A stretch of 64,000 nt of DNA from Bacteroidota bacterium (GCA_022567305.1 JADFHF010000001.1:124001-188000), one strand, 5' to 3'; positions 1 through 9,240 are shown, numbered from the stretch's first letter. The notes: generated by a model not told the origin, from the letters alone. Numbers and translations: made by a program.

Positions 1-1
1 A

Positions 2-673
2 CAAGGAAAAGAATCGGCCGGGTGGTTCGACATGTCTACGTTAAAGGAACCGTACCGTATTGAAGGGAAAAAGACGATGGGTCTTGAGATCGCGGAACAG
101 TTCGACTGGAACTTACCGGATGTGATTATTTACCCGACCGGAGGAGGGACCGGCTTGATTGGAATGTGGAAAGCATTCAATGAACTCCGAGAGTTGGGCT
201 GGTTGAATTCCGAAAAAATGCCAAGAATGGTTTCAGTTCAATCTACCGGCTGCTGCCCCGTCGTAATTGCCTTTGAAGCAGGTGAAAGGTTTTGCACTTT
301 TTTTGAGAATGCATCAACCGTGGCTAAGGGCCTCCGCGTTCCAGCGGCCATCGGTGACTTCATGATCCTTGATGCGATACGGGAAAGCGGCGGAACCGCC
401 ATCGCCGTTGAGGAAGAACGGATTCCGGGTTGGATGAGAAAAGGGGCGTCGCTGACGGGCATTTCGATCTGCCCCGAGACCGCCGCTTGCATTGGAGCGG
501 TCGAATCGCTAACGGCGAGCGGCTGGATTCAAGAGGACGAACGGATTGTAATATTTAACTGCGGCGCCCTCCAGAAGAACGTAGATCTATTTGACGAACA
601 TCTTCCCGTCATCCGGGCAGATGCGGAAATCGAATGGAGTTCGGACACCCCCATTCTGGAGGAATCCCTATGA
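2..673 (+). CDS. thrC: Threonine synthase, C-terminal part (5' end outside window)
   Basis: PLP enzyme of the last step of threonine synthesis, turning O-phosphohomoserine into threonine. The frame is open from the first bases and reads GWFDMSTLKEPYRIEGKKTMG across the edge, so the ATG at 32 is internal. About 223 residues are visible. They hold the glycine-rich PLP-phosphate loop PTGGGTGLIGMW (near bases 134-169), typical of fold-type II enzymes of the plant/archaeal ThrC type. The Schiff-base lysine and the N-terminal domain lie upstream, outside the window. The stop codon overlaps the ATG of the next gene (ATGA at 670-673), so the two are probably translationally coupled. A threonine dehydratase or another fold-II relative is less likely, because the GWFD...KTMG and GGGTGLIG segments match ThrC. 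Confidence 0.88.
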   Translation, partial: QGKESAGWFDMSTLKEPYRIEGKKTMGLEIAEQFDWNLPDVIIYPTGGGTGLIGMWKAFNELRELGWLNSEKMPRMVSVQSTGCCPVVIAFEAGERFCTFFENASTVAKGLRVPAAIGDFMILDAIRESGGTAIAVEEERIPGWMRKGASLTGISICPETAACIGAVESLTASGWIQEDERIVIFNCGALQKNVDLFDEHLPVIRADAEIEWSSDTPILEESL

Positions 674-1140
674 AAACTTTTCTTCGATTTTTGCTCCTGG
701 TTGTCATTCTAAATGTTTTGCGGTATGGCATCGCCGGCCTTATCGAAGGCCCGCTCATCATGCCGTCTCTCACGGGTGTCATGGAGGCTCATCCGGACGT
801 TTTCACCGCTGAGTTTACGACGCTTGACTAGGTAACTTCCTTCGTCTATAACTTCGTGATGTGGTTGGTCGTGGTCTGGATCTACCACCTTGCCCACGCC
901 AATCTAGCCGGTTCGGATATTGTTAAGAGCCTGAAAGTATTTGGAATAGCGTGGCTCTTTTTCGCGTCTGTGAGTCTGATTTATATGAATCACTATGGAG
1001 TCGGTCGGGAGTTCTATCACTGGAATATCCTCGACGGGGTGATTGCATTTACAGTTGTAGGCCTAGCCAATGGCCTGCTGTATCGACGCGTGATGGGCAT
1101 GGCTCAGAAGAACGCAGAACCCGCCGAGATCGATTCTTAA
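670..1140 (+). pseudogene. Small multi-pass membrane protein interrupted by an in-frame TAG
   Basis: I do not recognise the family. The reading frame starts at ATG 670, after a good GGAGG at 658-662, and overlaps the thrC stop. It runs 53 codons (TM1 MKTFLRFLLLVVILNVLRYG) to an amber codon at 829-831. The same frame then continues without shift as VTSFVYNFVMWLVVVWIYH and two more hydrophobic segments to TAA at 1138-1140. Together this makes a plausible 156-residue protein with three or four helices, broken in the loop after TM1. A Tyr codon (TAT/TAC) mutated to TAG, or a base-call error, would explain it. A GTG-ATG at 856-861 could restart translation of the second part. The stop shares bases TTAA with the stop of the convergent yceI-like gene. 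Confidence 0.6.
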
Positions 1141-1745
1141 TTGCGTTTGACAACCATTTCGAAGAAGATAACAATGTCGTCTTTGGTGTGAAGCGCACCG
1201 AACAGTGCCGTTGGGGGTTTCATTCCAAAATCGGACATCTTCATTTCATGGGAGCCGGAAAATACAATCGGTCCCAGTTCCGACATCCTCACTCCAACGA
1301 TCATCTCGATCTGATGGGTCTCACCGGCTATAGTCAGGTTCCCTATTGTGCCGATAATAAAGGAGTCCGGTGCCGCGCCTTCGACTCGACTTGTCTCGGC
1401 CTCAAGGAGTTCATAGGTGATTTCACCATGCTCACTCGCCTTGAGCGTTCGCAGCATTAAGCGGTCCATGATGGAGCCTTTCCCACCCGACATCTCTTCG
1501 ACGACAACGCTTAGCTTCACGGATTGAATAAACGGGACCCCGTCGGAATCGGTGCTGAATTCCATCCAGCCTCCCAAACTGTCGGCAGCCACCGACCAAT
1601 CGCTCTGATTCGAAGTGCCTTCTACCTTGAGCGTACTTTCTACAGCAAAGGCACTTCGCTCCTGGGCGTGCGTCGACTGCGGGAGAAAAATCACAAGTAC
1701 AACGACGACAGCAACGGCGGCAGAGAAATGTCGAAAAAGAGACAT
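1137..1745 (-). CDS. YceI-family periplasmic lipid-binding protein
   Basis: About 202 residues. The N-terminal signal peptide (MSLFRHFSAAVAVVVVLVIF, then cleavage after THAQ) sends it to the periplasm. The mature part is one YceI-like lipocalin fold: the early VEGTSNQSDWSV strand matches the family's GTS...DW signature, and the end has FGMKPPTALFGALHTKDDIVIFFE. Characterised members bind polyisoprenoid or amphiphilic ligands; the ligand here is unknown. An in-frame GTG at 1760 exists, but the ATG at 1745 places the signal peptide correctly and was chosen. The gene is convergent with the broken membrane-protein gene, sharing the TTAA of both stops, and divergent from the Gfo/Idh gene. Confidence 0.78.
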   Translation of the reverse strand: MSLFRHFSAAVAVVVVLVIFLPQSTHAQERSAFAVESTLKVEGTSNQSDWSVAADSLGGWMEFSTDSDGVPFIQSVKLSVVVEEMSGGKGSIMDRLMLRTLKASEHGEITYELLEAETSRVEGAAPDSFIIGTIGNLTIAGETHQIEMIVGVRMSELGPIVFSGSHEMKMSDFGMKPPTALFGALHTKDDIVIFFEMVVKRN

Positions 1746-1953
1746 AATTGACTGACCCACAAAGATGGCTGAATCATTGTATTTCGATATCCCGCGAATG
1801 TACGGAACACAGAGAACACCCAGAATAGCGAAAGCTTAGGATCGAGATTTTTTCAGTCCTTTGGAAATGCGGTTTGATGAGGCAAAAGGGACAGAGATAT
1901 TTCGAACCCGTCTGGCATTTGTTCTGGGCGGCATTATCTTTCGAGATGCACGG

Positions 1954-1976
1954 ACTAGAGTTTGCAATCCTCTAGT
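1954..1976. promoter_or_regulatory. Inverted repeat in the leader of the first Gfo/Idh gene
   Basis: A perfect 7-bp inverted repeat, ACTAGAG at 1954-1960 and CTCTAGT at 1970-1976, separated by 9 nt, sits about 34 nt before the chosen ATG (2010). It lies in the 264-bp divergent gap between yceI and the Gfo/Idh gene. It could be an operator half-site pair or a leader hairpin. Nothing else in the gap is recognisable. Confidence 0.3.
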
Positions 1977-2009
1977 TGCCCACGCGCTCATCAACTACTC
2001 GTCAATATC

Positions 2010-3440
2010 ATGAGTCAATCTGGATCCATGAACGCAAAAAATACTTCCCGCCGGGCATTCATCAAGAAAGGAACCCTGGCCGCATCCGCCATCGTCGCGG
2101 GTGTGACGTCTGAGCCCGTCCGCGCCGCGAAACACCGATATACGACCACCCCATCAAGTGTTCTTGGAGCCAACAATCAACTGCGAGTTGGCTTCGTAGG
2201 CGTTGGAGGACAAGGATTTAATGCACACGTTCGAACGGTCACAAACATGACTGGCGAAAACAATGAAACGTGGCATAATTACGAATATAATGCGGTCGGC
2301 GTCGCGGCCTGCGATCTTTATTCTGGTCGCCGGGATCGAGCCGGAGCGCTTCTGGAAATCGCCCGATCCGAGGGCGGCCTGGGTGACTATAAAGTAGAAA
2401 CGTATGAGGATCACCGCAGACTTATTGAACGGGATGATATCGACGTCGTCTTCATCGGGACCGTAGACCACTGGCACTCGCAGATCGTCATTGACGCACT
2501 GGAAAGCGGCAAACACGTCTACTGTGAGAAGCCGATGACACGCTATCTGCCGGAAGCGTTCGAGGTGTACGATGCCGTCCAGCGGACGGGCATGAAGTTT
2601 CAGGTGGGATCCCAGTACTGCACGGAAGGAAAATGGCACGTCGCCGCAGACATGATCCGCGCAGGCAAGATCGGGCGGTTGGTGTTGGCTCAAGATTCGT
2701 ACACCCGCAACTCTGCAACGGGTGAATGGAATTACTACGAACTGGAAGAAGGCGTAACACCGGCTACCATGGACTGGGAGCATTGGTTGGGTAAGGTCAG
2801 AAATCGCGTGGACTTCAACAGAGAACACTATCACCGCTGGCGCAAGTATCTAAGGTATTGTGCTGGAATTCTTGGAGACCTGCTCGCCCATAGAATTCAT
2901 CCACTGGTCATTGCCACAGGCAATCCAGAATTCCCAAAACGGGTAGCCTGTCTGGGTACAAATGGAATCACACTGGATGAAGTCGGCCCGGATGACCGAA
3001 CGGTTACAGACAATACACAAGTGATGGCTGAGTTTCCGAGTGGATTAGCGATGGTGATTCTAGGCTCAACGGTTAACGAACAGGGTCTGGCGCAGGTAAT
3101 CAGAGGTCATGAGGGAACGCTTTACTTTGGCGGAAATACGGTTGAATTACGGCCTGAGAGACCGTTCGGCGATCTTGTAGACCAGGAATCACACGACAAT
3201 ATTGAACCTGGAGTGAGTATTCCTGCTCACGTGGCTGACCTGTTTGACTCGATCAGAAATGATACCGAGCCCAATGGCAACATTGAAGTGGCCATTCGAA
3301 CCCAGACGATCATTTCAATGGCTGAAATGTCTGAACGGATGGGAGAAATGGTGTACTTCGATGAAGAAACCCGGTCCATGTCTACCGGCAGCGGTCGACC
3401 GTTGGAGACGCTCACGTATGGAACCATGGAGTTATCCTGA
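2010..3440 (+). CDS. Tat-exported Gfo/Idh/MocA-family oxidoreductase
   Basis: About 476 residues. A twin-arginine signal (SRRAFIKKGTLAASA, R14-R15 from ATG 2010) predicts export of the folded, cofactor-loaded enzyme. The Rossmann domain starts with LRVGFVGVGGQG. The family motif GKHVYCEKP gives E173-K174-P175, with the conserved catalytic lysine. The C-terminal domain contains WEHWLG and a GDLLAHRIHPL helix that would supply the active-site histidine. Relatives use tightly bound NAD(P) to oxidise or interconvert sugars and cyclitols; the substrate here cannot be read from sequence. A TTG at 1962 would add 16 residues before the signal, so ATG 2010 (or 2028) is preferred. It is followed after 28 bp by apbE and then a second Gfo/Idh gene, likely one transcription unit. 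Confidence 0.85.
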   Translation: MSQSGSMNAKNTSRRAFIKKGTLAASAIVAGVTSEPVRAAKHRYTTTPSSVLGANNQLRVGFVGVGGQGFNAHVRTVTNMTGENNETWHNYEYNAVGVAACDLYSGRRDRAGALLEIARSEGGLGDYKVETYEDHRRLIERDDIDVVFIGTVDHWHSQIVIDALESGKHVYCEKPMTRYLPEAFEVYDAVQRTGMKFQVGSQYCTEGKWHVAADMIRAGKIGRLVLAQDSYTRNSATGEWNYYELEEGVTPATMDWEHWLGKVRNRVDFNREHYHRWRKYLRYCAGILGDLLAHRIHPLVIATGNPEFPKRVACLGTNGITLDEVGPDDRTVTDNTQVMAEFPSGLAMVILGSTVNEQGLAQVIRGHEGTLYFGGNTVELRPERPFGDLVDQESHDNIEPGVSIPAHVADLFDSIRNDTEPNGNIEVAIRTQTIISMAEMSERMGEMVYFDEETRSMSTGSGRPLETLTYGTMELS

Positions 3441-3468
3441 ATCGCTGACCCAAACTTCCTGTTAACTC

Positions 3469-4401
3469 GTGAAAACTGTGCGTGTGGCGGTCAACGCGAT
3501 GGCAACGCGTTTCGAATTCGTGTTGCTGGGCGAGGACGAAACACTTCTTCAAGCGGCCGGTGAGGAGGCTCTGCGAGAAATAACATCTCTCGAAAAGCGG
3601 TTGAGCTACTATTCAGATACAAGCGAGCTTACGCGAATCAACCGCCGCGCCGCATACGAACCCATCCCCCTGGCTCCGGATCTATTTTCTCTTTTGCGTG
3701 AAGCAGAACGGTTCGTAAAAAAAACTGGTGGTGCCTTCGATCCAGCGATTGGACCGCTCTTACGATGTTGGGGGTTTGTAGAGGGCTCCGGATCTATTCC
3801 TGATGATACCGCGCTCGAGGAGGCAACGGCCATGTCCGGCTTCCACCATGTTCATCTGGACAAAAACTCCAATAGCGTCCGATTCGACCATGAGGGAGTA
3901 GAAATCGACCTGGGTGCAATCGGAAAGGGATACGCTCTGGACGAGGCTGCTCGAATTGTAAAAGGGCACGGTATTACGAATGCACTGCTTCACGGGGGAA
4001 CCAGCACCGTCGTGGGAATCGGAACATCCTACGATGGAGAGCCGTGGCGGATCGGGATTCAGGATGGTGATGCCGTATTGGGTACGATCGAACTCGAGAA
4101 TTCCTCCCTGTCGATCTCCGCGCGATCTGGGAAATTTTTCACAAGTGGAGAACGGAGCTATACCCACATCCTTGATCCGCGCACGGGACATCCTACATCC
4201 GAAGCGGCCGTATCGGCCATCGTGTCCAGCACGGCTACACGATCCGATGCGCTTTCCACCGCCGCACTTGTGTTGGGATCAGCGGCACTAGAACTTCATG
4301 ACCCGGAGACGGGTGTAGGTGTGTGGAGGACGGCGGATCCCAGTTCGGTACTGGTTCTTGATGGTCTACCCGCGTTTGATCGGAACCTGAGCTGGTCTTG
4401 A
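3469..4401 (+). CDS. apbE: FAD:protein FMN transferase (ApbE family)
   Basis: 310 residues, a normal length for the ApbE domain. ApbE uses FAD and Mg2+ to attach FMN covalently to a Thr or Ser in a target flavoprotein. Landmarks are NAMATRFEF at the start, the GAFDPAIGPLL and DLGAIGKGYALD segments, HGGTSTVVGIG, HILDPRTGHPTS, and the metal/flavin-binding TRSDALSTAALVLG near the end. The start is GTG at 3469, which aligns with the domain start. No signal peptide or lipobox is visible, unlike many periplasmic ApbE proteins, so it may act in the cytoplasm. It sits between two Tat-exported Gfo/Idh genes, 28 bp after one and 61 bp before the other. No Nqr, Rnf or FMN-binding-domain target is encoded in this window, so the flavinylated partner is unknown. 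Confidence 0.88.
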   Translation: MKTVRVAVNAMATRFEFVLLGEDETLLQAAGEEALREITSLEKRLSYYSDTSELTRINRRAAYEPIPLAPDLFSLLREAERFVKKTGGAFDPAIGPLLRCWGFVEGSGSIPDDTALEEATAMSGFHHVHLDKNSNSVRFDHEGVEIDLGAIGKGYALDEAARIVKGHGITNALLHGGTSTVVGIGTSYDGEPWRIGIQDGDAVLGTIELENSSLSISARSGKFFTSGERSYTHILDPRTGHPTSEAAVSAIVSSTATRSDALSTAALVLGSAALELHDPETGVGVWRTADPSSVLVLDGLPAFDRNLSWS

Positions 4402-4462
4402 TCCGTGTGGTACGTAGGAGTAAGAACGAATCTATTGATCATCGGTACTCTCAGATATTTCA

Positions 4463-5752
4463 ATGTTGACCATGAGCAATCGTATGCCGAATCGCCTGGA
4501 TTCCATCAGTAGAAGAGACTTTCTCAAAACGAGCTCGCTGGGAACCCTCGCTGGCGTGTTGACGAGTGAATGGGTCCTTCTTGAGCCCGAACCGACCGAG
4601 CTTCGCCCATCGATCACAGATACCGTAAACTGCGCGGTCATCGGATATGGACTATGGGGACGCGAGATCTCGGCAACGCTTTTGCGACTGGAGGAGGCGA
4701 ACCTGGTAGCCGTCTGCGACACCTATCCCGTGATGCTCCGGCGCGCTGAACGATCGCTATCCGAAATATCTACCTACACCGATTATCGGGAAATCCTCGA
4801 TCATGCCGAAATCCCGGCGGTCTTCATCGCCACACCCTCACATTTGCATTCACAGATTGTTCTGGACGCCCTTCAAGCCGGAAAACACGTCTACTGTGAA
4901 GCTCCTCTCGCTTCTTCCATCGACGATGCTCGTCGAATCGCCGCAACCGCAAGAGCGCACGAGGGACAAATTTTTCAGGGTGGACTCCTGTATCGCACAG
5001 AGCCACAGTACCGTTCCGTTTACGGCTTCATTCGGAGTGGTGCTCTTGGTAAAGCGATCATGGCACGGGCCCAATGGCACGTCCGAGAATCGTGGAGAAG
5101 GTCGTCGCCGGATTCGGCTCGAACCCGGGCGCTTAACTGGAGGCTCGATCCGGAAATTTCTCCCGGTCTAATGGGCGAAGTCGGGATCCAGCAATATGAT
5201 ACGGCCATGTGGATTTTCGGCGGCCTTCCAACTGCTGTCTCTGGATTTGGCGGTGTGTACTACTGGAAAGACAGAGACGTAGCCGACACGGCGCAAACCG
5301 TGATGGATTTTTCCACCGGTGAACGGATGATCTACGACGCCACGATTGTCAGCAGTTTTGACGCCATGTACGATACGTTTTATGGGAGCGACAGCACCAT
5401 CATTCTGCGTGACGGAAAGGCCTGGATGTTTAAGGAAGTGGATGCCCCGATGCAGGGTTGGGAGGTTTATGCACGAAAGGACAAGTTTTACAAAGAAACA
5501 GGAATTGCCCTTCTAGCGAATGCCACGAAGTTGGATGCGCTGGGTCAGGATGCTACGGATGACGACCCAAACGCCGAGACACCCCTCTTTCATGCACTGA
5601 AAGCATTCATGGACAATTATTTCTTCGGCCCCTACGAACCGGTAATGAACTACCAGAAATCGTTCGATGCAACGGTCGTCGCCTTGAAAGCCAACGAAGC
5701 CGTAATCGCAAATTCCCGTATCGAGTTCCAACCGGAGTGGTTCGAGATCTAA
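4463..5752 (+). CDS. Tat-exported Gfo/Idh/MocA-family protein lacking the EKP lysine
   Basis: 429 residues. The twin-arginine signal SISRRDFLKTSSLGTLAG (R17-R18) is followed by a Rossmann segment (VNCAVIGYGLWGREISATLL) and the typical middle motif. That motif reads GKHVYCEAPLAS (E146-A147-P148), so the usual catalytic Lys of EKP is Ala. The neighbouring paralogue at 2010-3440 has DALESGKHVYCEKP at the same place, so the substitution is clear. The C-terminal domain has GEVGIQQYDTAMWIFGG, again suited to a sugar-dehydrogenase fold. It could be a binding or partner protein, or an enzyme that uses another base. ATG 4463 was chosen; 4472 and 4484 are alternatives. Its stop overlaps the convergent tatD stop by four bases. 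Confidence 0.82.
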   Translation: MLTMSNRMPNRLDSISRRDFLKTSSLGTLAGVLTSEWVLLEPEPTELRPSITDTVNCAVIGYGLWGREISATLLRLEEANLVAVCDTYPVMLRRAERSLSEISTYTDYREILDHAEIPAVFIATPSHLHSQIVLDALQAGKHVYCEAPLASSIDDARRIAATARAHEGQIFQGGLLYRTEPQYRSVYGFIRSGALGKAIMARAQWHVRESWRRSSPDSARTRALNWRLDPEISPGLMGEVGIQQYDTAMWIFGGLPTAVSGFGGVYYWKDRDVADTAQTVMDFSTGERMIYDATIVSSFDAMYDTFYGSDSTIILRDGKAWMFKEVDAPMQGWEVYARKDKFYKETGIALLANATKLDALGQDATDDDPNAETPLFHALKAFMDNYFFGPYEPVMNYQKSFDATVVALKANEAVIANSRIEFQPEWFEI

Positions 5753-6531
5753 GCCAAAGCGAATAATCGTTTGGCATTTTGGCTCGTGATTTCCGCCACT
5801 GCGTCTACGGTCATCCCCCGGACCTCCGCGAGTCGTTCAGCCACCAGCCGAACATGGGACGGTTCATTTCTTTTCCCTCTATGGGGAACTGGGGCGAGAA
5901 AGGGCGCATCGGTCTCCAACACGATGGCTTCCATCGGCACCTCGTTGATCGCGTCAGGAACACCGGCATTCTTGAAAGTGAGGGTCCCCCCTATCCCAAA
6001 GTGGAATCCCAATTCCATGATATCCGGCACCACATGAGGCGGACCACCAAAGCAGTGGAAGATTCCTCTGAGTCTTTCAGGATGTTCGGACCGTTCTTTC
6101 TCTTCCTTTAGAATGCGAATGATGTCGTCTTGAGCTTCGCGGTTGTGGAGAATGAGGGGTAAATCTTCCGAGATGGCCAGCCGTGCATGGAGGCGTAAAA
6201 ACTTCTTCTGCGTCGCATCGAATGATCGATCCCAGTGGTAGTCCAGTCCGCTCTCTCCTACGGCAATAATATTTGCATTCTGGCAAAGAGATTGAACCTG
6301 TTCAAAGTCTTCGTCGGATGCTGTTTTCGTATCAGACGGGTGGATGGCCGCCATCGCAAAAAGCCCCGAAAATCGATCGCAGAGTTCCAGCGCCTGATGA
6401 ATCGATCGAATATCGATTGCCGGCATTAGAATGGTTTCGACCCCGGTATCTCGAGCACGAGTGATAACGTCTTCCAGATCCTCTGCGAATTGTTCGAGGT
6501 AAATATGGGCATGCGTATCAATCAGTATCAT
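5749..6531 (-). CDS. tatD: TatD-family metal-dependent hydrolase/DNase
   Basis: 260 residues, the usual TatD length. It is a cytoplasmic amidohydrolase-like TIM barrel, related to 3'-5' exonuclease TatD and to D-aminoacyl-tRNA deacylase-like YcfH. All metal-binding positions are visible: DTHAHIY near the N-terminus (HxH), GESGLDYHW (Glu), LILHNREAQ (His), IFHCFGG (His) and ETDAPFLAP (Asp). The start is ATG 6531. It is convergent with the second Gfo/Idh gene. A 192-bp gap separates it from the divergent histidine kinase. YcfH and TatD cannot be told apart from sequence alone. Confidence 0.85.
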   Translation of the reverse strand: MILIDTHAHIYLEQFAEDLEDVITRARDTGVETILMPAIDIRSIHQALELCDRFSGLFAMAAIHPSDTKTASDEDFEQVQSLCQNANIIAVGESGLDYHWDRSFDATQKKFLRLHARLAISEDLPLILHNREAQDDIIRILKEEKERSEHPERLRGIFHCFGGPPHVVPDIMELGFHFGIGGTLTFKNAGVPDAINEVPMEAIVLETDAPFLAPVPHRGKRNEPSHVRLVAERLAEVRGMTVDAVAEITSQNAKRLFALA

Positions 6532-6723
6532 ATCGACCGGCTCATTTTCCGTCTTTTACACAGCTACAATCTACCAACCGGATCTAAAATATCTCGAACT
6601 GAAACAAAACACTTGTATCGAAAGACAAATCAGAGGAACATTGACGGCAGTCCCTCATGAGAATAAGTTACTTTCGAACCGAGGAGTTCCGAAAACGGAG
6701 ACCGTCCAACTTATTTCCGCGAA

Positions 6724-9240
6724 GTGCAGAATCGCTCTTTCATAGCCCGATTCGTGGTCCTGGTTACCACGCTGCTCGCGCTCATACCACTGGGGCAGAT
6801 GGTGAACGACTGGTATGAAGTGTCCCACTTTGAAGAGCTACTGAGCACGCGAATCCAGTCTTCGGCGAGAGGATATGACTGGGTTGAGTGGCAGGAAATC
6901 GATGGCCGAATCATCGCAGGTTACGTTTTTCCGAGTGGACCGGCTGCCAACGCTGGAATTCAAGAAGGCGATCTGTTCTTTATGCTGGAGTATCAGCAGT
7001 ATTTCGATACGGAGGGTCTCAGAGATGCTATTTCAGGCATTCCACCCGGCGAGGTTAGAAATTATCTTGTCGTAAGGGGAGACGAATATGTAGATGCTCG
7101 CGTCCAGATCGCGCGGCACCCGACGTTTGTGTACCCTCGCTCTTTGGGGCTCTGGAGACTAGCTCTCTGGGGCTTTACACTAGGCTCCTTTTTCCACATC
7201 CTCGGTCTCGTTATAGCCGGGCCGCTGGCCACCCGATCCAAGAAAGCCCGTTTTGAACTCGTGCTGATTGCCGTTTCATCGGCCTGGATTGTGGGCAATC
7301 TGCTACGCCTTTTAGCTGTAGAATTCTTGGGGCCACCGAACGTGGGCACCGCCTATGACGACGTGTTTCAGACGCTCACGTTCATTGGACTCGTGGGGTG
7401 GATCGGGTTTCCTGTCCTTCTTCTCCACAAAGTGATTGTAGACGGAAATCTGGCCGGTACAGGTCCTTATGGAAAGATTCACACTGCCGCCTACTTCACT
7501 CCTTTTCTTCTTCTCGTTACCGTACTCGTAACGGCACTATACGGACACCTGGGACCGGTCACGCTGGAGGATCTGCTCACTCCGATTCTGTTCTACGCCT
7601 CCTGCTATATCGCTGCCGCGGCGCTTCTTGTGTTTATCTCCTATGTGGCCAAAGATGCCTTGGCCGGTCAGCTGCTGGGCGAGTGGGGCCGGAAAGGAAG
7701 CGCGGCCATTCTATTCGTCGCCATCGTGGTGGCATTGGTAGTGACCGGGGTGCTTCCGGTGCTCACAAGTCTTTCAGATGCCACAGCAGGATGGATTATT
7801 GTTGGTGCGCAGCTCATTGCCGTAGCACCCGTCACACTCTTCAGTCTCGGAACGCTCCGGCATGGAAAGGTGGACGACGTGGTTACTCGAGCACTGGTCT
7901 ACGTATTGGTACTCGGACTCATCTTTTTGGCCTTTGTCGGGGGCCTGACGTTGATGGAATCCATGTTGGCCCATTCTGGAAACAGCCGCGTCGTACTCGA
8001 GGGGATGTATGTGGTCATTCTGCTGATCCTCTTCGAGCGATTCGCTCGGCGTCTTCGCGTATTTGCTTCGTCATTTTTTTCCACCGAGCGGCACAAGGCT
8101 CGACAACAACTAACCCGTTTCCAGGCCGAGATGACGGATATTCTAGACACTGAATTGCTCGCTCAGAGTACAATCAACGTGGTTGGCAGGGTTTTCAAAG
8201 CCAAATCGGCGATCCTTTTTCTTCCGGGCGCATCCGGAAAAGGCAGGTGGATCACTGGAAGGTATCACCCCGAAGCCCCGTACCTGACCGAACGGATCTT
8301 TCATACGGTCTGGCCTCATTTCAAAGATCATCCGACCATCTGGGCGAGAAATCCCGAGTTGAATGAGAACACACTTCCTGAGGAGCTTTCCACTCTTCTC
8401 GAAGAGCACCACGCGGCCCTGGCTATTCCGATACGCCGGGAGGGCGAAGCTCGAGGACTTCTTGTTCTCGGAAGAAAATCAGCTCGTCGCTCGGTGTATA
8501 ATCTCGATGATCTTGAGCAAATGCGTTCCTTGAGCAGCCAATTGGCACTGGCTGTTGAGCGACTTTCACTGATTGAACGCGAGCGTCAGCTGGCAAAGGA
8601 AAGTACAAAGGCACACCTGGTAGCCCTGCGTGCACAAATCAATCCTCATTTCCTCTTCAACGCGCTGAATACGATTCTCGCTCTGATCGAAGAGCGGCCC
8701 GATGAAGCCGAAAGCGTTGTTGAGGACCTGGCTGCCATCTTTCGGCATACACTAACCACCGGCAGTCAGCCTTTCGTCAGTCTCGAAGAAGAATTCACGC
8801 TCGTAGAATGCTACCTGAAGATTGAGCAGGCAAGATTTGGAGATCGTTTGAGTATACATTGCTTTCTCGACCCGGAGGTGGCGGCTGTCCCGGTTCCGGC
8901 ATTCGCCGTCCAGACACTCGTGGAAAATGCAATCAAGCACGGACTGGAGAAACAACGGAAGCACGGTACTCTTTCGTTGTCCTGCACTCGATTGGATGAC
9001 GAATTTTCCCGCGTTGTGGTAACGGACTCAGGAGTCGGAATCCCGTCGCTGTTTGGTGAAGCCAAGCCAGCTGAAGGAATTGCCTCCTTCTTTGGGATCG
9101 GACTCACCAATGTGGCGTCTCGCTTGGAAAGGCATTATGGGCGCCGCGACCTACTTAAATTCGAGAGTGATGTCGAATCCGGTACAACGGTAACGCTTCT
9201 CATCCCAGAAGAAAACAACACCCCAACCGATGACGAATGA
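6724..9240 (+). CDS. LytS/YehU-type sensor histidine kinase with PDZ, multi-TM and GAF domains
   Basis: 838 residues. Order: an N-terminal membrane anchor (1-24), a PDZ-like domain exposed outside (about 40-135, with GYVFPSGPAANAGIQEGDLF), about eight membrane helices (about 145-440), a GAF-like domain (about 460-610), a His_kinase domain with LRAQINPHFLFNALNT (phosphoacceptor H642), and an ATPase domain (VENAIKHGLEKQ, DSGVGIPSL, GIGLTNVASRL). PDZ domains bind protein C-termini, so this kinase may read exposed peptides, for example misfolded outer-membrane proteins; that is inference. It starts at GTG 6724. The LytTR regulator follows after 73 bp and is its likely partner. Confidence 0.85.
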   Translation: MQNRSFIARFVVLVTTLLALIPLGQMVNDWYEVSHFEELLSTRIQSSARGYDWVEWQEIDGRIIAGYVFPSGPAANAGIQEGDLFFMLEYQQYFDTEGLRDAISGIPPGEVRNYLVVRGDEYVDARVQIARHPTFVYPRSLGLWRLALWGFTLGSFFHILGLVIAGPLATRSKKARFELVLIAVSSAWIVGNLLRLLAVEFLGPPNVGTAYDDVFQTLTFIGLVGWIGFPVLLLHKVIVDGNLAGTGPYGKIHTAAYFTPFLLLVTVLVTALYGHLGPVTLEDLLTPILFYASCYIAAAALLVFISYVAKDALAGQLLGEWGRKGSAAILFVAIVVALVVTGVLPVLTSLSDATAGWIIVGAQLIAVAPVTLFSLGTLRHGKVDDVVTRALVYVLVLGLIFLAFVGGLTLMESMLAHSGNSRVVLEGMYVVILLILFERFARRLRVFASSFFSTERHKARQQLTRFQAEMTDILDTELLAQSTINVVGRVFKAKSAILFLPGASGKGRWITGRYHPEAPYLTERIFHTVWPHFKDHPTIWARNPELNENTLPEELSTLLEEHHAALAIPIRREGEARGLLVLGRKSARRSVYNLDDLEQMRSLSSQLALAVERLSLIERERQLAKESTKAHLVALRAQINPHFLFNALNTILALIEERPDEAESVVEDLAAIFRHTLTTGSQPFVSLEEEFTLVECYLKIEQARFGDRLSIHCFLDPEVAAVPVPAFAVQTLVENAIKHGLEKQRKHGTLSLSCTRLDDEFSRVVVTDSGVGIPSLFGEAKPAEGIASFFGIGLTNVASRLERHYGRRDLLKFESDVESGTTVTLLIPEENNTPTDDE

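Noticed and set aside
2154-2834. 226-codon frame antisense to the first Gfo/Idh gene
   Set aside because: The sense frame encodes an unmistakable oxidoreductase; the antisense product matches nothing.
7398-8153. Long plus-strand frame of 251 codons inside the LytS-type kinase gene
   Set aside because: It lies wholly inside a clear kinase reading frame; its product is Arg/Cys/Ser rich with no domain.
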